This document shows positions 63,919 to 64,000 of a stretch of DNA of 64,000 nucleotides, piece by piece (positions within the stretch are counted from its first letter, which is position 1; every line of letters begins with the position of its first letter). The notes under the pieces were generated by a model. The model saw only the letters and a list, made by a program, of their open reading frames with translations. It did not search any database and was not told the origin of the DNA. The DNA comes from a virus. The translations under genes and the position numbers were made by a program. The stretch covers positions 1 through 64,000 of the IMG/VR virus record IMGVR_UViG_3300035698_017294, one strand, 5' to 3'.

Positions 63919-64000
63919 TTAATAATCAGTTACTATCCAGTAAGTGCCGTCGCTAAAATCAAATGTAGCTTCGTGACACTCATCGAGATTCATATTGTCT
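63919..64000 (-). CDS. C-terminal end of an unidentified protein (partial)
   Basis: An open frame enters from the right edge and ends at 63919 (...EATFDFSDGTYWIVTDY). The stop lies 9 bases before the tRNA-Gly gene. Too short to identify. Confidence 0.45.
   Translation of the reverse strand, partial: DNMNLDECHEATFDFSDGTYWIVTDY

Noticed and set aside
1-64000. CRISPR array, insertion sequence, integrase or attachment sites
   Set aside because: No regularly spaced repeats, transposase or recombinase signatures were seen; the tRNA region shows no matching attachment repeat apart from the HNH inverted repeat.

Overview
The window is about 64 kb of a large tailed-phage genome, a contractile-tailed myovirus of Caudoviricetes. 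The evidence is a terminase large subunit, a prohead protease, an HK97-fold major capsid protein, a tail sheath and a tail tube on the + strand, facing a long - strand block of replication, nucleotide, regulatory and sugar genes. Genes are packed with 1-50 base overlaps. Promoters look like bacterial sigma-70 promoters and ribosome-binding sites are Shine-Dalgarno type, so the host is a bacterium. LPS-type sugar genes (GDP-colitose-like, nonulosonate-like, heptosyltransferase-like) make a Gram-negative host likely, but this is inference. I cannot name the host.

Layout. Positions 1-6463 (+) hold small, mostly unknown and often membrane-associated proteins, a HExxH protease, a cupin, a cyclase-fold-like protein and a permuted-papain-like protein. 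Positions 6463-17000 (+) are the packaging and head module: terminase (with an intein), a 2H phosphoesterase, two internal or scaffold-like proteins, prohead protease (with an intein), four small Glu/Lys-rich assembly proteins, a decoration-like protein and the major capsid protein, closed by a terminator. Positions 17000-29490 (+) hold a mannose-6-phosphate isomerase-type cupin, a small heat-shock protein, connector-like proteins, a beta-helix protein, a nucleotidyltransferase, a SNF2-type helicase, a LigD-like phosphoesterase-ligase fusion, tail sheath and tail tube, closed by a bidirectional terminator. Positions 29545-43430 (-) hold dNMP kinase, family A DNA polymerase interrupted by a group I intron with an HNH ORF, a sigma-70 factor, a double-HTH protein, a ThiF/E1-like plus JAB peptidase pair, dUTPase and a RecU-like resolvase. 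Positions 43431-59714 (-) are a roughly 16 kb sugar island. Positions 57620-63810 (-) hold an actin-like protein, ThyX, tRNA genes, a free-standing HNH gene, a structured RNA candidate, a metallophosphatase and a cREC-type receiver protein.

How the parts work together. The head genes share a short recurring peptide pattern (hydrophobic-x-Lys-x-Ala). It also forms an N-terminal tag (LGF-x-K-x-A) on several otherwise unrelated small proteins, suggesting a common sorting or maturation signal used by the prohead protease. The sugar island carries Gmd, a ColD-like enzyme with the diagnostic Lys-to-His change, and a ColC/Fcl-like enzyme, which is the order of reactions that makes GDP-L-colitose. 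It also carries GT10 and GT11 fucosyltransferase-type enzymes that could use such a donor. A second set (NeuB-like, SDR, DegT, cytidylyltransferase, Maf/DUF115-like) points to a CMP-activated acidic sugar. Seven promoters on both strands share an unusual -10 sequence TATACT, and the phage encodes its own sigma factor. Three genes for essential enzymes are each interrupted by a self-splicing element at their active-site coding sequence.
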